Positions 10,257 through 19,519 of a stretch of DNA of 64,000 bases are shown in pieces. The position numbers and the translations under genes were made by a program. Positions within the stretch are counted from its first letter, which is position 1; the number at the start of each line of letters is the position of its first letter. This stretch comes from JAMXLO01 sp963850535 (GTDB taxonomy: Bacteria; Pseudomonadota; Alphaproteobacteria; Acetobacterales; Acetobacteraceae). The stretch covers positions 1-64,000 of the forward strand of contig CAWKMC010000020.1 of the NCBI GenBank assembly GCA_963850535.1. Reading direction: 5' to 3'. The notes under the pieces were generated by a model. That model had not been told where the DNA came from and did not search any database. It saw only the letters and a list, made by a program, of their open reading frames with translations.

Positions 10257-10453
10257 TCGGACCTCAACTCAGTCGGAGGGTATTCTTCGTGGCACCACGG
10301 TCCCCAGCATCTTTCCCCGAGGTATCCTGCGTAAGCAAGCACGATCAGTCAGCGAACAGGATGAGGAGCGATAGCCGGGAGACGGATGCCTTGAGCGCTA
10401 TCATGACTGCTCGCTTTGCCAAACCGACTTGAGCCGGATTCGTGAGGAAAGCA

Positions 10454-10870
10454 ATGATCGTGAACACGAACGGTAAACGCGCCCTGCTAACGCTCGGGGC
10501 TGTGGCTTTGAGCGTATCGATGGCTGTGGGACAGGCGCCTCGCAAGGGTGATGTTGGTGAGGAAACGTTAGCGCCTGGGCAGGTGCTTGGTGTCGTCGGA
10601 CGACACGTCCAGGACACCGATGGGGCCGATGCCGGGCGCCTTTGGGACGTCCTGATCGATAGCAATGGCGAACCTCGGGCTGTCGTGATCGATTATGGCG
10701 GGGTATTGGGTGTCGGCCGGCGCAAGATCGCCATTGCATGGAATGCAGTCAGGTTCACACCCGGTAATTCTGCGCGTCCTATTCGCCTGATGTTGACGCG
10801 ACAACAAATGGGCGCAGTGCCGACTTTTGCCTACGGCTCCGTCCCCGTAACCCTCGGAGATGGGCGCTGA
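10454..10870 (+). CDS. Secreted PRC-barrel domain protein
   Basis: 138 residues. The ATG at 10454 is preceded by GAGGA at 10444-10448. An N-terminal signal peptide is clear (MIVNTNGKRALLTLGAVAL, cleavage probably after 'SVSMAVGQA'). The rest contains a PRC-barrel pattern, 'VGRHVQDTDGADAGRLWDVL', followed by 'RAVVIDYGGVLGVGRRKIAI'. PRC-barrel proteins are small beta-barrels found in photosynthetic reaction-centre H subunits and in RimM; secreted versions are common in alphaproteobacteria with unclear roles. The stop is three bases before the next ATG, so it forms an operon with the MFS gene. Confidence 0.8.
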   Translation: MIVNTNGKRALLTLGAVALSVSMAVGQAPRKGDVGEETLAPGQVLGVVGRHVQDTDGADAGRLWDVLIDSNGEPRAVVIDYGGVLGVGRRKIAIAWNAVRFTPGNSARPIRLMLTRQQMGAVPTFAYGSVPVTLGDGR

Positions 10871-10873
10871 CAC

Positions 10874-12079
10874 ATGTCTCAATCGCGGAGTTTGCACGGC
10901 CTCGACTGGCTCAATTTCTTTGTCGCGAACGTGCAGACCGGCTTTGGCCCATTCATCGCCCTCTATCTGACAGAGAACCGTTGGACGACGGCCGAAGTCG
11001 GTTTTGCTCTCACCATCGGCACCACGTGCAGCCTCGTGAGCCAGATCCCCGCAGGTGCCATTGTCGATGCGCTCCGCGACAAACGTCGAGCCGTATGGGT
11101 CGGCATCCTGTCGATCAGCGGCACGGCGCTGATGTACGCGCTGTCGCCGACGCAGATCTCGGTTTACCTCGCCGAGGTATTGCATGGCTTGGCAAGTTCC
11201 GTGATCGGTCCAGCAATCGCCGCCGTCACGATGACCCTGGTCGGACAGGCTGCCTTCAGCGAGCGAATCGGACGCAACGCGCGTTTCGCAGCGATCGGCA
11301 ACGGTCTGGCGGCTGGCGCAATGGGAGCTGCGGGCTCACTCATCTCCGCAAGCTCTGTATTCTGGCTTACCGCCGCACTCTGCGTGCCGGCGATCGTCGC
11401 CTTGCGCATGATCAGTCCAGAGACCGTCGGCGGCATATCGAAGGTGGCAGGAACCGACGATAAAGAAGCGAAGATAACGCTGGGCGGGATGAAGGAGCTT
11501 TTATCTGATCATCGGTTGCTGATCTTTGCCGCCTGTGTCGTGCTGTTCTTTCTCTCAAGTGCAGCCATGCTCCCATTGGCAGCCACGCAAATCACCAAAC
11601 GCCGGCCTGATCTGGCAGATATCCTCATCGCTGTTACGATCGTAGTACCCCAGATAATCACGGCAGCTCTTGCGCCATGGGTAGGGCGCAGCGCCGATCG
11701 ACGCGGCCGACGTCCGATCATGTTGCTGGGTTGGAGCATGCTGCCGCTTCAGGGGCTGCTATATGCCAGTCAGCTCAGCCCCTTCTTGTTGCTGGTCTGC
11801 CAGATGCTTTCCGGCATTAGCGCGGCGGTGTTCGGCGTGACAATGACCCTGGTCGCAGCGGACCTGACTCGCGCATCCGGTCGCTTTAATCTGACGCTCG
11901 GATCACTGGGCGTCGCGATCGCAGCCGGCGCATCAGTCAGCACGACATTGGCTGGTGTAACCGCCAGCTGGCTTGGTGACAGTGCCGCATTCCTCTTTCT
12001 GGCCCTAGCCGGGCTGGCTGGTGTGCTGCTGCTGTGGTTTGTCATGCCCGAAACGGTCGCGCGCCCGTATCGGAGTTGA
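10874..12079 (+). CDS. MFS transporter
   Basis: 401 residues with about 12 hydrophobic helices, the size of a standard major facilitator. It starts MSQSRSLHGLDWLNFFVANV. The conserved loop between helices 2 and 3 is visible as 'AIVDALRDKRRAVWVGIL', and the equivalent loop in the second half as 'GRSADRRGRRPIMLLGW'. It is an inner-membrane, proton-coupled transporter, probably drug or small-molecule efflux. The substrate cannot be read from the sequence. It is translationally close to the PRC-barrel gene upstream. Confidence 0.85.
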   Translation: MSQSRSLHGLDWLNFFVANVQTGFGPFIALYLTENRWTTAEVGFALTIGTTCSLVSQIPAGAIVDALRDKRRAVWVGILSISGTALMYALSPTQISVYLAEVLHGLASSVIGPAIAAVTMTLVGQAAFSERIGRNARFAAIGNGLAAGAMGAAGSLISASSVFWLTAALCVPAIVALRMISPETVGGISKVAGTDDKEAKITLGGMKELLSDHRLLIFAACVVLFFLSSAAMLPLAATQITKRRPDLADILIAVTIVVPQIITAALAPWVGRSADRRGRRPIMLLGWSMLPLQGLLYASQLSPFLLLVCQMLSGISAAVFGVTMTLVAADLTRASGRFNLTLGSLGVAIAAGASVSTTLAGVTASWLGDSAAFLFLALAGLAGVLLLWFVMPETVARPYRS

Positions 12080-12427
12080 ATGACAGAGAAAAGCGAGTAC
12101 AGGCCCCTTTGAGCCACGAAGTGGCACTAGTATAGATTGCTGTAGCGCCGTCGACAGCCTACATCCCGGAACCCCCGCCTGCGCCATCCGATCCAGGTGC
12201 AGGAGCGAACATGCCACCTGCATGTCGGATTTGAGATGATGGCGCTGAACAGGCCACAAGCACGAGCAGCCCGGCAATCCACGCAAAACACAGGCGGCGC
12301 GAACTTGTCCTGGCACGTGGCTGGCTGATGCGCGTGCGCCGGCTCGATGCTGCTGTCAGATTTAAGAAATTTGCACTGGCGCCGATGTGAAGAGCACCCA
12401 CGCAATCAAAGTACCTAGGCAGTTTAT
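12080..12427 (-). other. Gene-poor stretch with a possible small lipoprotein
   Basis: 348 bases between the MFS gene and the convergent alcohol dehydrogenase. On the minus strand a short segment ending at 12159 reads 'RRLCFAWIAGLLVLVAC' followed by 'SAPSSQ' and a Gly/Pro-rich tail, which resembles a lipoprotein signal with a lipobox (LVAC). No convincing start codon precedes it, so I do not call it a gene. Nothing else is seen. Confidence 0.3.
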
Positions 12428-13474
12428 CTAGATCCGTCGCGCGACGGCACTGGCCGGTTCGGACGCGTGGCACGGCAGGGTGTCCTTGGTTACGTAGTCA
12501 GTACCTGCCGCGCCTTGCAGCCGGCCAGCTCTGAGATCATCGAGTGCCTGATTGGCCTGTTCGAGCGGATAAGACAGTGGTCGTGTTCGCACGGGCACCT
12601 CGGGGGCCAATCGTAGGAATTCTTCGCCGTCACGGCGGGTAAGGTTGGCGACCGAGCGCACCACGCGTTCGCCCCAAAGGATGTCGTAGGGAAAGCTCGG
12701 GATAGGGCTCATGTGGATGCCCGCACAGACGACGGTGCCGCCCCGCTCGGCTGACCGCAGCGCAGCTGGGACCAGCGGACCGACGGGCGCGAAGATGATC
12801 GCTGCATCCAGCGGCTCGGGCGACGGCTGATCTGAGCCGCCCGCCCAGATCGCGCCCAATTCACGCGCGAAGTTTTGTGCCTCGGAGTCGCCTGGACTGG
12901 TGAACGCATAGATCTGGCGTCCTTCCCAACGGGCCACCTGAGCAATGATGTGAGCGGCCGCTCCAAAACCGTAGAGACCAAGTCGACGCGCATCACCGGC
13001 CATGCGAAGCGAGCGGTAGCCAATCAGCCCAGCGCAAAGCAGCGGCGCGGCTTCGGCATCGGTATAGGCATCAGGAATGGCGAAGCAGAAGCGCTGATCT
13101 GCGACGGTATATTCGGCGTAACCACCATCGATCTGGTAGCCCGTGAAGAGAGCTTCGGCGCACAGGTTCTCGCGACCTGAACGGCAGAATTGGCAGTCGC
13201 CACAAGTCCAACCGAGCCACGGGACCCCTACGCGATCGCCGATGGCGAAGCGGATCACGTTCGTCCCCAGCGCGGTTACCCGTCCGACGATCTCGTGACC
13301 GAGGATGAGCGGCAGCTTCGGCTCCGTGAGTTCCCCGTCCATCACATGAAGATCGGTCCGGCATACGGCGCAGGCACTCACCTGGATCAGCACCTGGTCG
13401 GGGCCCGGCGCTGGATCGGCTACTGCGGTAGACTGCAGAGGCCGACCCCACGCGTCGAGGACCATTGCACGCAT
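12428..13474 (-). CDS. Zinc-dependent alcohol dehydrogenase, MDR family
   Basis: 348 residues, a typical medium-chain dehydrogenase. Catalytic zinc ligands are C38 ('ACAVCRTDLH') and H60-E61 ('GHEIVG'). The structural zinc set C91, C94, C97 and C105 is complete. The nucleotide-binding turn is 'GLYGFGAAAHI', with Ala in place of one Gly. The family oxidises primary or secondary alcohols with NAD(P). This resembles the AdhA-like subgroup with a relatively short second half. No operon partner is near, and the last 20 residues after 'GTDYVTKD' extend slightly beyond most relatives. Confidence 0.88.
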   Translation of the reverse strand: MRAMVLDAWGRPLQSTAVADPAPGPDQVLIQVSACAVCRTDLHVMDGELTEPKLPLILGHEIVGRVTALGTNVIRFAIGDRVGVPWLGWTCGDCQFCRSGRENLCAEALFTGYQIDGGYAEYTVADQRFCFAIPDAYTDAEAAPLLCAGLIGYRSLRMAGDARRLGLYGFGAAAHIIAQVARWEGRQIYAFTSPGDSEAQNFARELGAIWAGGSDQPSPEPLDAAIIFAPVGPLVPAALRSAERGGTVVCAGIHMSPIPSFPYDILWGERVVRSVANLTRRDGEEFLRLAPEVPVRTRPLSYPLEQANQALDDLRAGRLQGAAGTDYVTKDTLPCHASEPASAVARRI

Positions 13475-13699
13475 GCTGCCTACTCCTAGACGCCTCCACG
13501 ACCGCCACGTAAGCGGCCTTCACGTTCGGGCAAGTGCGGGACGTCAGCTTCGCATTAACCAGCCATGGTGCCCAGGCTCCGGTGCACGCACCAATTGCCG
13601 CCGCAGGAAGCGGGTCGCGCAACTCACCACCGCCGCATCGGATTGGCGATTGTTCTTGGCGCGCCTGCCGACGATTGGCTCACATCGGCAGATCAGGAT

Positions 13700-14014
13700 T
13701 TATCGAGAATTTTGTTGTTTTCCTCTCGCCGTATCACGTCGCTGGGCCCACCAGTGTTCCACCGCTTCAATGGCGCGAATAGTTGGCTTGCGCACCAGGG
13801 GAAAATCCTCCGCGAGAAGAAGCGCGCCGAGTGGCAACATCCAGAACCCGAGGATTGGCAGAAAACCCAGGAACCCGCCGGCGATGAAAAGCAGCCCAAG
13901 TGGAATCCGTAGCCATTTCGCCTCCGGCCGCAACACCCAGGCCAGTCCGGAACGGACCGGTCCTGGCAACCGCGCCGCCAGCCGGTGCAGATGATCCGCT
14001 TGCCTGGCAGTCAT
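13700..14014 (-). CDS. Small inner-membrane protein, coupled to TerB-like gene
   Basis: 104 residues from MTARQADHLHRLAARL. The ATG overlaps the stop of the upstream TerB-like gene by four bases (ATGA), which decides this start over ATGs at 14029 and 14038. Two adjacent hydrophobic segments, 'IPLGLLFIAGGFLGFLPILG' and 'WMLPLGALLLAEDF', suggest a hairpin in the membrane. Similar short proteins are conserved in alphaproteobacteria without a known function. The region 13475-13699, upstream of the oppositely placed dehydrogenase start, holds no gene I can support. Confidence 0.7.
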   Translation of the reverse strand: MTARQADHLHRLAARLPGPVRSGLAWVLRPEAKWLRIPLGLLFIAGGFLGFLPILGFWMLPLGALLLAEDFPLVRKPTIRAIEAVEHWWAQRRDTARGKQQNSR

Positions 14015-14487
14015 GCCCGGGCAGGCCATAAGCCGCACGCGGCGTAACGTTCGGGCACCCCGGGCGGCAGGTTCAGGATGGTGCGTATGGTCTCAAGCGC
14101 CCGCATCTCCGCGCCGTGGACGGCGCCATCAGCGGCAGCGACATGCTCGGAGGCGCGCAGGATGATCCAGGCCCACGGTGTCTCGTCGAACCCAGCCAGG
14201 ACGCGAGTGAGCACACTCCTGTCACTTTCCGCCTCGCGGTCGAGTTCGCGCATGCACTTGTCGAATAGACCATGCCCCAAAGGCGATCTCCGGCCGTCAA
14301 GTCCGCAAGTCCGCAAATAATCGCGGAGGCGAAGGCGCTCGGCAGGATGAACCCCGCCATCGGCACGCGCAACGACTGCCGCCGCGATATTCACTGCCCA
14401 GAGAAAGGTCCACGAATGATTCCGGTCGGTGCTCTCGGAGTGTTCTTGCGGTTGCAACACTGTGTCATGCTCCTCTGATTGCTGCAT
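14011..14487 (-). CDS. TerB-like tellurite-resistance family protein
   Basis: 158 residues from MQQSEEHDTVL. Two related helical segments, 'AAAVVARADGGVHPAERLRL' and 'ASEHVAAADGAVHGAEMRAL', show the acidic D-G-x-x-x-x-x-E pattern of TerB domains, each able to bind a metal ion. TerB-family proteins are linked to tellurite resistance and membrane stress, but single-gene versions have no proven function. It is translationally coupled to the small membrane protein downstream, suggesting that the two act together at the membrane. A longer start at 14535 is possible; neither start has a strong ribosome binding site. Confidence 0.7.
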   Translation of the reverse strand: MQQSEEHDTVLQPQEHSESTDRNHSWTFLWAVNIAAAVVARADGGVHPAERLRLRDYLRTCGLDGRRSPLGHGLFDKCMRELDREAESDRSVLTRVLAGFDETPWAWIILRASEHVAAADGAVHGAEMRALETIRTILNLPPGVPERYAACGLWPARA

Positions 14488-15131
14488 TTCGCACCCAGAG
14501 AGGTCGACTGTCTTGGAGGAGGATCGGCCCAGCAACAGATCGACACGCCCGAGGCGCGTGACGATCCGACATCGCGGGGTTGGTCAGCCAAGCGGCTGAC
14601 GTCCCCGCCAGAGGGGCCCGGATCTGTTATGCGCCAACCACATGGGGACGGTCGTGGCCGAATCAAGCGCCGGGCAAGGCAATGTCACGCGTGCTTTGGC
14701 CGAACTGTCGCCGATCTTCGACGACACGATGGTTCCGGCACAAATACACGGTGCGATTGTAGGCGTTTATCAATTACCGTGGGCCGTTCGATGCCGGGCT
14801 AATAGCTCCCCAACCGGCTGCTCGACCTGCGCGGGAATGATCTCGGCAAAAGAGGTGATGACAGAGGCGCATAGCTCCAATAAGCTTGCTCGTAAGGCTT
14901 GAAAACAAAGAGCCAATAGGGAGGTGGCATGGGATCATCGGTGCCCTGGTCCGATGGGCGTCGAGAGCGTCTTGCGTACCGCGATGTTTTGGCCCTCGCC
15001 GCCGCGGCGGTTCGCACGTGGCCCACTCGGGTGCTCCGGGGCCGAATCAGTCTTCGCCCGGACATCGGGTTACGCCCACAGCGTACTATACGAAGATCTC
15101 ACACCAGGACTGCTTCAAGAGGCAGCTATAC
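14488..15131. other. Intergenic region upstream of the peptide ABC operon
   Basis: About 640 bases between the divergent TerB-like gene and the binding-protein gene. The frame of the binding protein stays open upstream to 14886, but that part (Arg, Cys and Pro rich) precedes a perfect Tat signal peptide, so it is not coding. No small gene is supported on either strand. Promoters for both directions must lie here, but no single box could be identified reliably. Confidence 0.4.
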
Positions 15132-16667
15132 ATGACGACACGACGCAACGTGCTTGCACTTGCCGCATCCAGTCTCGCCGCAGGCATGGCGAGCCCCGCG
15201 AAGGCCGCTGCACCATCAGGCCAGCTTACCGTAGGTGTGCACATCACACTTGCGCCGACCTGGCTCGATCCGGCGGAGACAGCAGGGATTATCACGCCCT
15301 TCATGGTCTTGTATGCGCTGCATGATGCAGTGGCGAAGCCGATGCCGCAGGGCAATCCTTCGCCGTCGCTGGCTGAATCCTGGTCGGCCGGAGAGGACGG
15401 GCTCAGCTACGAGTTCGTCCTGCGCAAGGGCGCAAAGTTTCATAATGGCGAACCGGTCACCGCCGATGACGTGAAGTTCTCGTTCGATCGCTACCGCGGG
15501 GCTGCGCACGCGCTGCTGAAGGAGCGGGTTGCCTCCGTTGAGGCGCCGGATCCTCAACGCGTCGTATTCAAGCTGAAAAACCCCTGGCCGGACTTCATCA
15601 CCTTTTATACCGTCGCTTCTGGAGCCGGCTGGGTCGTGCCACGCAAGTACGTGGAGAAGGTTGGGGAGGACGGGTTCAAGAAGGCTCCAATTGGTGCCGG
15701 ACCCTATAAGTTTGTTTCCTTCACACCCGGCATCGAGCTGGTGCTGGAAGCGTTCGATCAGTACTGGCGCAAGCCGCCAAGTGTGAAGCGGATCGTGCTG
15801 CGGGTCATTCCCGATGAATCCACACGGCTCGCTGCACTGAAGAACGGCGAGGTGGATATCGCTTACTCCATACGTGCTGAACTTGCCGAGGAACTGCGGC
15901 GTACCCCAGGCCTTACTTTGCGGCCGACCGTCGGTTCGGCTCCCTATTACCTATACTTTCCAGAGCAGTGGGATCCGAAGTCGCCGTGGCATGACCCGCG
16001 GGTGCGGTTGGCGACGAAATTCGCGCTCGATTACAATACCATCAACAAGGCGCTGACGCTGGGATATTCGCACATTACAGGCAGTGTCATTCCCGAGAAC
16101 TTTGAATTCTATGAGAAGCTGGCGCCACCTGTGTACGATCCCAATAAGGCGCGACAGCTGCTAGCCGATGCCGGCCACGCCGGTGGCTTCGATGCTGGCT
16201 TCTATACCTGCGATGTCGCTTACGCCAATCTTGGCGAGGCGGCGATCAACTACCTGGGGGAAGTCGGCATCCGCGCCAAGCTTCGACCGTTGGAACGGGC
16301 AGCCTTTTTCAAAGGCTATGCCGACAAGAAGTTCAAGAATATCATCCAAGGGGCCTCAGGCGCTTTTGGCAACGCCGCAACGCGTCTTGAAGAATTCGTG
16401 GTCAAGGGCGGCAATTATGCCTATGGCAGCTACCCCGAGATCGACGAGTTGTTCCCCCAACAGGCAGTGGAGCTCGACTACTCCAAGCGCGCTGCGATCC
16501 TGGCAAAGATGCAGCGGCTGCTGGACGAGCGCGCGATGTACGTGTCGATATGGCAACTTGCCTTCATTAGCGGTGTCGGGCCGCGCGTGGCAGAATCCGG
16601 CATGGGCCTGATCAAAGGGTTCGTCTACACGGCGCCTTACGAGGAAATCACGCTGAAGAGCGCTTAG
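15132..16667 (+). CDS. Peptide/nickel-type ABC transporter substrate-binding protein, Tat-exported
   Basis: 511 residues, SBP family 5 (DppA/OppA). The start is fixed by a twin-arginine signal, MTTRRNVLALAASSLAAGM, ending 'ASPAKA'. The mature part has the family signature 'LAESWSAGEDGLSYEFVLRK' and 'AKFHNGEPVTADDVKFSFDR'. It is the periplasmic receptor of the transporter encoded by the next four genes, and delivers an oligopeptide or similar ligand to the two permeases. Tat export suggests folding before export. The ligand cannot be named from sequence. Confidence 0.92.
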   Translation: MTTRRNVLALAASSLAAGMASPAKAAAPSGQLTVGVHITLAPTWLDPAETAGIITPFMVLYALHDAVAKPMPQGNPSPSLAESWSAGEDGLSYEFVLRKGAKFHNGEPVTADDVKFSFDRYRGAAHALLKERVASVEAPDPQRVVFKLKNPWPDFITFYTVASGAGWVVPRKYVEKVGEDGFKKAPIGAGPYKFVSFTPGIELVLEAFDQYWRKPPSVKRIVLRVIPDESTRLAALKNGEVDIAYSIRAELAEELRRTPGLTLRPTVGSAPYYLYFPEQWDPKSPWHDPRVRLATKFALDYNTINKALTLGYSHITGSVIPENFEFYEKLAPPVYDPNKARQLLADAGHAGGFDAGFYTCDVAYANLGEAAINYLGEVGIRAKLRPLERAAFFKGYADKKFKNIIQGASGAFGNAATRLEEFVVKGGNYAYGSYPEIDELFPQQAVELDYSKRAAILAKMQRLLDERAMYVSIWQLAFISGVGPRVAESGMGLIKGFVYTAPYEEITLKSA

Positions 16668-16677
16668 GGGCATTGGC

Positions 16678-17598
16678 ATGAGGCAGTTCGTCCTGCGGCG
16701 GCTTGGCTACTCGCTCCTTTCGCTGCTGCTGCTGTCGTTGACCATCTTTTTCTTCGTCCGCGTCACTGGCGACCCTGCCGCCCTGCTGGTCGAGCCAGGT
16801 GCCAGCGAGGATGATATAGCGGCCATTCACCAGCAGTTCGGCCTCGATAAGCCGTTATGGGTGCAGTACGGACTGTTCATGGCGAACCTGTTCCGTGGCG
16901 ATTTCGGCCAGTCATTCTACTATCAGACGCCGGTCTTCAGTCTCTACCTTGATCGCCTCCCGAATTCGCTGCTGCTCGCAGCGGTGGCCATGGCGTTCTC
17001 GCTGCTGGTCGGAATCCCGACTGGCATTCTCGCAGCAGTGCGCGTTGGCCGTTTTTGGGACAGCGCCGGCAAGATATTTGCACTCCTCGGACTGTCGTTG
17101 CCGTCATTCTTCGTCGGGCTGGTGCTGATCCTGGTGTTCTCGGTGTATCTGGGCTGGCTGCCCTCGTCCGGATTTGGAGGTGTGCTGCACATTCTGATGC
17201 CGGCCTTCGCGTTGGGCTGGTACTTTGCCGCGTCGCACATGCGCCTGACGCGTTCCTCGATGCTGGAGGTGTTAGGGTCCGAATACATCAAGCTGGCACG
17301 CTTGAAGGGTCTGCCACAGTCACTTGTGATAGCAAAGCATGCATTCAAGAACGCGCTGATTCCCGTCCTGACGTTGGCTGGCATCAACCTGGTGCTCATG
17401 ATCAACGTCGCGGTAGTTGTGGAGACGGTCTTCGCCTGGCCGGGAATTGGGCGGCTGCTCTACGAAGGCATCAGCTTCCGCGATTTTCCTATCGTGCAGG
17501 GCGTGGTGATCATGGGCGGCACCATGATCGTTGCCGTGAACCTGTTGGTCGATATCGCATATGCCGTGATCGACCCACGGATCAGAGTGGAGGCATAG
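16678..17598 (+). CDS. ABC transporter permease, DppB type
   Basis: 306 residues, starting MRQFVLRRLGYSLLSLLLLS, the usual N-terminus of DppB/OppB permeases, with about six membrane helices. The cytoplasmic coupling loop (EAA region) is present as 'EYIKLARLKGLPQSLVIAKH' followed by 'AFKNALIPVL'. It is an inner-membrane subunit of the dipeptide-type importer and pairs with the next permease. It lies ten bases after the binding-protein gene and five bases before the DppC-type gene. Confidence 0.94.
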   Translation: MRQFVLRRLGYSLLSLLLLSLTIFFFVRVTGDPAALLVEPGASEDDIAAIHQQFGLDKPLWVQYGLFMANLFRGDFGQSFYYQTPVFSLYLDRLPNSLLLAAVAMAFSLLVGIPTGILAAVRVGRFWDSAGKIFALLGLSLPSFFVGLVLILVFSVYLGWLPSSGFGGVLHILMPAFALGWYFAASHMRLTRSSMLEVLGSEYIKLARLKGLPQSLVIAKHAFKNALIPVLTLAGINLVLMINVAVVVETVFAWPGIGRLLYEGISFRDFPIVQGVVIMGGTMIVAVNLLVDIAYAVIDPRIRVEA

Positions 17599-17603
17599 CG
17601 GCC

Positions 17604-18498
17604 ATGAGCATCACCACAGACACCCTGGTCCTTCCCGCACCGTCGCCTCCGCGAGCTTCGTCAAGGCGGTCGCGCGATCTGCCGCTGATCCCGATCACCA
17701 TCCTTGCAGTGATCGCGCTCACTGCAATCTTTGCCGACTTCCTTGCGCCGCACAATCCTGAAGTCGGCAGCCTGACCGCGCGCTTCCGCCCGCCGGTCTG
17801 GCAGGCCGGTGGCAGCATGAATCACATCCTCGGAACGGATCAGCTTGGTCGCGATGTGCTGTCGCGACTGATCTTTGGTGCGCGTGTATCCATGGTGGTC
17901 GGTTTCACTGCCGTGATCGTCGCCGGCGTCATTGGCACCACACTGGGCATTCTCGCGGGCTATATCGGCGGCTGGGTGGACCAAGCGATCATGCGGCTTA
18001 CCGACGCCTGGCTCGCCCTGCCGGGGTTGACGTTCGCCATTTTCCTGGCGGCGATTGTCGGGCCGAGCATGTGGAATATCGTGATCATTCTCGGTGCAGT
18101 CTATTGGACACGCTACGCGCGCGTCGTGCGCGGCGAGGTCCTTTCGCTGAAGGAGCGGGAATTTGTGCGCCTCGCTGTCGTCGCTGGTTGTTCCAGGATG
18201 ACGATCATGCGGCGGCATATACTCCCCAATGTGGTCAATTCCGCTATTGTCTTGGCGACGCTGATGCTGGGAGTGGTCATCGTCACCGAGGCATCGTTGT
18301 CGTTTCTTGGTGTCGGCGTGCCACCGCCGCAGCCTGCATGGGGCCTGATGTTGTCGGATGGCAAGCAAGGATTGATGGTGGGTTACTGGTGGCTGACCGT
18401 CATGCCGGGCTGCTGCATCATGCTGATGGTACTTGTCCGCAAACCTCCTCGGGGACTGGCTCCGTGTCAAACTCGACCCTCAGCTTCGTCAGCTCTGA
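17604..18498 (+). CDS. ABC transporter permease, DppC type, frameshift near the 3' end
   Basis: Starts MSITTDTLVLPAPS, with the N-terminal OppC helix and then 'LGTDQLGRDVLSRLIFGARV', the signature of DppC permeases. The coupling loop is 'EREFVRLAVVAGCSRMTIMR'. In the raw reading the frame runs into a wrong tail near 18440. Removing one extra A in an AAA run restores 'LVRNLLGDWLRVKLDPQL', the classic C-terminus, giving 297 residues. The gene is therefore probably intact and the extra base an error. The following GTG lies within its last 35 bases. Confidence 0.88.
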
Positions 18499-19519
18499 TC
18501 CTCGGCGCAGCCCAGCGGTAAAGGCCGGTCGGCCTCTGCTGGAGATCAATAACTTCTCGACCCACTACGTATCCGCACAAGGGACGCGTGTGGTTCGTGC
18601 GGTCGACGACGTGACATTGCGGGTCAACGCCGGCGAGACAGTCGGCATCGTCGGCAAATCGGGATCTGGAAAGAGCACGTTGGCCCTGAGCATTCTCCGC
18701 GTGTTGCCGACCGCCGCACGGATCGTATCGGGGCAGCTATGGTTCGAGGGCGAGGACCTCGTTCGCAAGACCGACGCCGAAATGCAGGATGTGCGCGGCA
18801 AGCGGATCGCCATGATTCTGCAGGATCCGATGGCTTCCTTGAACCCGCTATTCACAATTGGCAATCAGGTGGCCGAGCCGATCCGCGTGCATGAAGGTGC
18901 CGACCGCAAAACGGCCTGGCGTCGTGCATGCGATCTGCTGAAGGCGGTCAGGATCCCTTCGCCAGAGACCCGCGTGCGGCAGTTTCCGCATGAAATGTCG
19001 GGAGGCATGCGGCAGCGTATCGTCGGCGCCATCGGCATCTCCTGCGAACCGCGCCTGCTGATTGCTGATGAACCGACAACGAGCTTGGACCTGACAATAC
19101 AGGCGCAGTATCTGAACCTGCTGCGCGAGCTGCAACGCGAACATGGTCTGGCGCTGATATTCATCACCCACAATCTCGGCATCGTCGCCAAGATGTGCGA
19201 TAAGCTCGTGGTGATGTATGCCGGTCGCGTGGTCGAGTCGGGTCCGGTTTCGCAGATCTTCAACACGCCGGCTCATCCCTACACGAAGGCGCTGCTCAAT
19301 GCGATCCCTCGCATGAGCGACAGGCGTCAGCGGCTGACGGCGATCGAGGGTCAGCCTCCTGATCTGGCCGCATTACCGCGTGGCTGCGCCTTCGCGGCGC
19401 GCTGCCCGGAGGTGTTCGATCGCTGTCGCAAGGAGGCGCCGCCGGAATTCAATCTTGATGGCGGACGCACCACGCGGTGTTGGCTGACGACCGCCGCGAC
19501 GCAGTCTGGAGTCGCTTGA
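18464..19519 (+). CDS. Oligopeptide-type ABC transporter ATP-binding protein (DppD-like)
   Basis: 351 residues from a GTG at 18464, overlapping the end of the DppC gene. Walker A is 'GIVGKSGSGKSTLAL', the Q-loop 'MILQDPMASLNPL', the ABC signature 'EMSGGMRQRIVGA', Walker B 'LLIADEPTTSLD' and the switch His 'FITHNLG'. The C-terminal oligopeptide-transporter extension has the Cys-containing 'GCAFAARCPEVFDRC' that is thought to bind an Fe-S centre in DppD. It powers import with the DppF-like partner. The next gene starts at its stop codon (TGATG). Confidence 0.92.
   Translation: MSNSTLSFVSSDPRRSPAVKAGRPLLEINNFSTHYVSAQGTRVVRAVDDVTLRVNAGETVGIVGKSGSGKSTLALSILRVLPTAARIVSGQLWFEGEDLVRKTDAEMQDVRGKRIAMILQDPMASLNPLFTIGNQVAEPIRVHEGADRKTAWRRACDLLKAVRIPSPETRVRQFPHEMSGGMRQRIVGAIGISCEPRLLIADEPTTSLDLTIQAQYLNLLRELQREHGLALIFITHNLGIVAKMCDKLVVMYAGRVVESGPVSQIFNTPAHPYTKALLNAIPRMSDRRQRLTAIEGQPPDLAALPRGCAFAARCPEVFDRCRKEAPPEFNLDGGRTTRCWLTTAATQSGVA

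Noticed and set aside
14886..15131. 82-residue upstream extension of the peptide-binding protein
   Set aside because: It precedes an intact twin-arginine signal peptide that must be at the N-terminus; composition is not protein-like.
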